This document shows positions 5,893 to 8,457 of a stretch of DNA of 8,457 bases, piece by piece. Both the position numbers and the translations under genes were made by a program. Where the stretch lies: assembly GCA_947176055.1 (NCBI GenBank), contig CAMWPE010000106.1:1-8457 (forward strand), given 5' to 3'. The notes below the pieces were generated by a model that saw only the letters and a list, made by a program, of their open reading frames with translations, was not told the DNA's origin and did no database searches. Origin of the DNA: an uncultured Desulfovibrio sp. (GTDB taxonomy: Bacteria; Desulfobacterota; Desulfovibrionia; Desulfovibrionales; Desulfovibrionaceae). Position 1 is the stretch's first letter. Each line of letters begins with the position of its first letter.

Positions 5893-7236
5893 ATGACCAA
5901 ACTCATTCCCATAGCGGAGGCGCCGCTCTCCTGGAAACACTGGTATATCGCCGGCGTGGCTTCCATGGAGCAACTCATTGGCGCGGCCCTTTCGACCATA
6001 GTCGGCGTAATGATCCCGCTCATTCTCTATTTGGGCTCGCCCTCAATGACCGCCTTCGATCAGGGCGTGGTCGGCGCGGCGGGCCTGGCCGGCATCGCCA
6101 TAGGCTCGATGGTCATGGGCGGCCTCATGGATAAATGGGGATATCTGTTCCTTTTTCGTCTTTGCCCTGTTCTGATCATGGCCGGGTCCGTCGGCGTTTA
6201 TTTCAGCGACGAAGTCTGGAGTCTGATCGCGTGGCTTTTCGTCGCGGGATTAGGCGTCGGCGGCGGCTATAGTCTGGATTCGGGCTATATATCCGAAATA
6301 ATGCCCGAAAAATGGGTGAGTTTTTTCGTAGGGCTGGCGAAAGCCACTTGCGCGCTGGGCTTTGTAGGCGGCGCGCTGGTCGGTTATATTGTCCTGAAGG
6401 AAGATCCCAATCCCGCGGTCTGGCGCGATCTGATCCTCTTCATAGGCGCTCTCGGCCTTATAACCTTTCTCTTGCGCATTCATTGGTATCAAAGCCCGCG
6501 CTGGCTCATGGAGCAGGGCAGGACGCGAGCTGCCCAAAAGGCCGCGAAAGAATTTTTCGGACCGGATGCCGAAGTGCTTCCCCAGAAACATGAAGACGCC
6601 CCCAAAGGCGAGTCCTGGTTCGATATGTTCAAGGGTGAATCCTTGAAAAAAGTCATCCTGAGCGGCGTAACGTGGGCATGCGAAGGACTGGGCGTTTACG
6701 GCTTTGGAGTGTTCCTGCCCATTCTGGTCATGGCCCTTGGCCTGCAGGGAGAGGCCGCGGTCGGCATTCCCAAGGTTTTGGGTTCGGTAAAGACCACGAT
6801 ATTTATCAATATCTTCATAGGAGCCGGTTTCGCCCTGGGCCTGGGCATAATGAACAAGGTAAATATCCTGAAGCTCATGGGCTGGTCCTTCATAGTCTGT
6901 TCGGCCATGCTGGCCATGTTGCTCGCCGGTTACGAACTTCATTGGCCAGTATGGATCAGCTTCGCCAGTTTCGTAGTCTTCGAAACCTTCCTGAACGCCG
7001 GACCGCATCTTGTAACCTATGTGATACCAGCAAGAATCTTTTCCGTATCCGAACGCGGCGCCGGCACTGGCATAGCCACCCTCGGAGGCAAGATCGGAGC
7101 GGTGCTGGGCGTCTTTTTTATGCCCGTTCTTCTGCGCGTCGGCGGCGTGGAGCTGGTCCTTTATGTGTCCATAGCCGTGAATCTCATTGGCGCCGCAATC
7201 ACTTTCATCTATGGCAAAAGCCTTAAATTATTATAA
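5893..7236 (+). CDS. Major facilitator superfamily transporter, substrate unknown
   Basis: This 447-residue inner-membrane protein has about twelve hydrophobic helices in two sets of six. They are separated by a hydrophilic central loop at about 196-253. The loop after helix 2 has an MFS motif A variant, GGLMDKWG (76-83), lacking the usual following Arg-Lys. SPRWLMEQGR (201-210) at the start of the central loop matches the sugar-porter/metabolite:H+ symporter branch (ESPRWL type). YISEIMPEKW (132-141) resembles that branch's YxxE...P segment but has lost its usual arginines. The substrate cannot be told from sequence; a sugar, an organic acid or a nitrogen compound are all possible. It starts 28 bases after the urea transporter stop with only a weak ribosome binding site, and ends 5 bases before the channel gene, so it is probably cotranscribed with both. 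Confidence 0.88.
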   Translation: MTKLIPIAEAPLSWKHWYIAGVASMEQLIGAALSTIVGVMIPLILYLGSPSMTAFDQGVVGAAGLAGIAIGSMVMGGLMDKWGYLFLFRLCPVLIMAGSVGVYFSDEVWSLIAWLFVAGLGVGGGYSLDSGYISEIMPEKWVSFFVGLAKATCALGFVGGALVGYIVLKEDPNPAVWRDLILFIGALGLITFLLRIHWYQSPRWLMEQGRTRAAQKAAKEFFGPDAEVLPQKHEDAPKGESWFDMFKGESLKKVILSGVTWACEGLGVYGFGVFLPILVMALGLQGEAAVGIPKVLGSVKTTIFINIFIGAGFALGLGIMNKVNILKLMGWSFIVCSAMLAMLLAGYELHWPVWISFASFVVFETFLNAGPHLVTYVIPARIFSVSERGAGTGIATLGGKIGAVLGVFFMPVLLRVGGVELVLYVSIAVNLIGAAITFIYGKSLKLL

Positions 7237-7241
7237 AAATT

Positions 7242-7961
7242 ATGACGATAGAAACCGCGCATGATAAAAAAGACTCCGGTTTTTTATGGTCCGCTTCCCT
7301 GCCGCATGCCGTAAACTACGCCGTTCTCGTACTCTCTTTCGGCCTGATAGTATTTATATCGTACGATACTTACAGGGGTGTGAATTATCTGGAAAATAAT
7401 ATATATATGACCTACCAACTCATATGCTGTATTATTTTCCTTTTAGATTACTTCTACCGGCTCTTCCTATCAAAGCACAAATTCAGATTTTTTATTCTCG
7501 CGCTGCCATTTCTGTTAATATCTATCCCTTATTTAAATATAGTAGTGGCCTTAAATATTAATGTCCCGCGCGAAGCGCTTTTATACCTCTGCTTCATTCC
7601 GATTTTGCGGGGATTATTAGCCCTCATAATGGTCGTTTCATTTATTGCGAAAAAAATTACAACTACTGTCTTTGCGTCATATATATTGGTTATGATTCCA
7701 TTTACATACATGTGCGGATTAATCTTTTATATCGCGGAAAAAGATATAAATATAGCTGTTAAAAATTTCTGGTACGCTCTATGGTGGGCCGGTATGAATA
7801 TTACGACCATCGGATGTTATATTAATCCTAGAACAGCTCCGGGTATGATTATTTCATTCCTGCTTTCTCTCATGGGAATTGTCATGTTACCTCTCTTTAC
7901 TGTTTATTGCGGCGATATGATTAGCACGTTAAATAAAAAGCTAAAAAATAGCAAAGATTAA
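7242..7961 (+). CDS. Six-helix VIC-type ion channel with non-canonical selectivity filter
   Basis: The 239-residue membrane protein has the layout of a voltage-gated-like channel subunit: S1 about 22-42, S2 57-76, S3 81-103, S4-like 112-135, S5 142-164, pore helix about 174-187 (FWYALWWAGMN), then filter and S6 201-224. The pore helix with its paired Trp is typical of K+ channels. The filter reads TTIGCYINP (188-196) where K+ channels have TTVGYGD: the first Gly is kept, while Tyr, the second Gly and Asp are replaced by Cys, Tyr and Ile. I recall similar TTVGSNI-type filters in Bacteroidetes channel-like proteins; this is memory, not a search. The S4-like helix has only R123, so it is unlikely to sense voltage. 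There is no cytosolic regulatory domain. Ion specificity is unknown. The gene is much more AT-rich than its neighbours and has no clear ribosome binding site; the 5-base gap to the MFS gene suggests translational coupling. Confidence 0.82.
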   Translation: MTIETAHDKKDSGFLWSASLPHAVNYAVLVLSFGLIVFISYDTYRGVNYLENNIYMTYQLICCIIFLLDYFYRLFLSKHKFRFFILALPFLLISIPYLNIVVALNINVPREALLYLCFIPILRGLLALIMVVSFIAKKITTTVFASYILVMIPFTYMCGLIFYIAEKDINIAVKNFWYALWWAGMNITTIGCYINPRTAPGMIISFLLSLMGIVMLPLFTVYCGDMISTLNKKLKNSKD

Positions 7962-7994
7962 TAAACGTCTTCAACTCCCGCCGCGTTATCTACC

Positions 7995-8457
7995 GTGCAG
8001 ACCAGAATAAATACCAGTTTTATCCGCGTAGCCGGGCTGACACTGAAAGTGTCGCGTAAGAGAATCAGGAATCTGTATTTGCGCGTAACTAATGGTCAGC
8101 TCCTGGTGTCCGCTCCCTTTTTTCTCTCCGATGAAAGCGTCGCGCGATTTGTCCGCGGAAAGCTGGACTGGATTAAAGAAAAACTGGAAGCTTCGCGCGC
8201 CGTCGCCGAAATCTTCGAGGACGGAAAAGAGTTGGCCGTATGGGGCGGTCAATTTCCTATCGCGATTCATCCTTTCGCCGGGTTTAACTCTGTTCGCGCC
8301 GAAGCGGCTTTGATTCATGTCTATTGCAGGGAACATAACGATCCCGCGGTGATCGCCGCGCTGATCGCCGCGTGGCGCAAGGAAATATTATTGTCTCCCG
8401 GCCGTCAGGCACTGGAGATGTGGCGGAGAAAACTGGGCATTCCCTATCCGCTGGAAC
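7995..8457 (+). CDS. YgjP/DUF45-type metallopeptidase (M48-like), N-terminal part
   Basis: A frame open from 7965 to the right edge encodes a protein resembling the N-terminal domain of YgjP/DUF45 predicted zinc peptidases. It shows LKVSRKRIRNLYLRV, then a strand LLVSAPFFLSDESVARFV and WIKEKL, and near the edge MWRRKLGIPYPLE. The catalytic HExxH would lie past the edge, so the peptidase assignment rests on the N-terminal pattern only. There is no ATG at the start of this frame; GTG at 7995 is the only common start codon before the conserved region. It gives about 14 residues ahead of the LTLKVSRK strand, but no clear ribosome binding site precedes it. The stop of the channel gene is 33 bases upstream. 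No link to urea metabolism is evident. Confidence 0.75.
   Translation, partial: MQTRINTSFIRVAGLTLKVSRKRIRNLYLRVTNGQLLVSAPFFLSDESVARFVRGKLDWIKEKLEASRAVAEIFEDGKELAVWGGQFPIAIHPFAGFNSVRAEAALIHVYCREHNDPAVIAALIAAWRKEILLSPGRQALEMWRRKLGIPYPLE

Noticed and set aside
6250..7008. Long antisense open frame (252 codons) opposite the MFS gene
   Set aside because: It lies entirely opposite a well-supported membrane protein gene, its product is hydrophilic and low in motif content, and it fits no family I recognise. It is a by-product of codon bias.
7389..7412. TA-rich run in the channel gene as a possible recombination or attachment site
   Set aside because: It is a short AT alternation inside a coding sequence. 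No flanking repeats, integrase or transposase gene is visible in the window.
1..8457. CRISPR arrays, tRNA or rRNA genes, insertion sequences
   Set aside because: No regularly spaced repeats, no recognisable tRNA or rRNA sequence and no transposase reading frame were found. The window is filled by coding sequence.

Overview
The window is the distal part of a urease operon followed by transport genes, all on the + strand. It opens inside the last codons of what is probably the urease beta subunit. It then carries ureC (catalytic alpha subunit), ureE, ureF, ureG and ureD/ureH (nickel-loading accessory proteins), a UT-family urea transporter, a 12-helix major facilitator (MFS) transporter, a six-helix VIC-type ion channel with a non-canonical pore filter, and the 5' part of a YgjP/DUF45-type (M48-like) metallopeptidase cut by the right edge. 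Coding density is very high, and no stretch of 300 bases lacks a gene.

Region 1-1834: the ureB tail and a complete ureC, closed by a strong intrinsic terminator (perfect 10-bp GC-rich stem plus T-run). Region 1868-4837: ureE, ureF, ureG and ureD, with ureG/ureD overlapping by 4 bases (ATGA). The order structural genes-E-F-G-D(H) is the Helicobacter/Bacillus type, not the Klebsiella type with ureD first. Region 4863-7236: urea transporter and MFS transporter. Region 7242-7961: the ion channel, clearly more AT-rich than its neighbours. Region about 7995-8457: partial metallopeptidase, probably not part of the urease function.

Working together, the UT protein would let urea enter the cell and UreABC would split it to ammonia and carbamate/CO2. 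UreD, UreF and UreG, fed by the His-tailed nickel donor UreE, would carbamylate the active-site lysine and load the metal centre. The MFS protein and the channel sit directly downstream with short gaps and may move a substrate or product of the same pathway; ammonium or potassium through the channel is a hypothesis. Every metal ligand and catalytic residue of UreC that can be checked is present.

The organism is a bacterium with coding DNA of moderately high G+C (about 58% in one ureC line counted by hand). Many cysteines in UreC and a UT-type urea channel would suit an anaerobic or host-associated bacterium, and UreC has Helicobacter-like local motifs (HTDTLNE). The phylum cannot be fixed from this sequence alone. 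The least ordinary parts are the filter of the ion channel (TTIGCYI instead of TTVGYGD) and its genomic setting, the terminator that separates catalytic from accessory genes, and the unassigned MFS transporter inside a urease locus.
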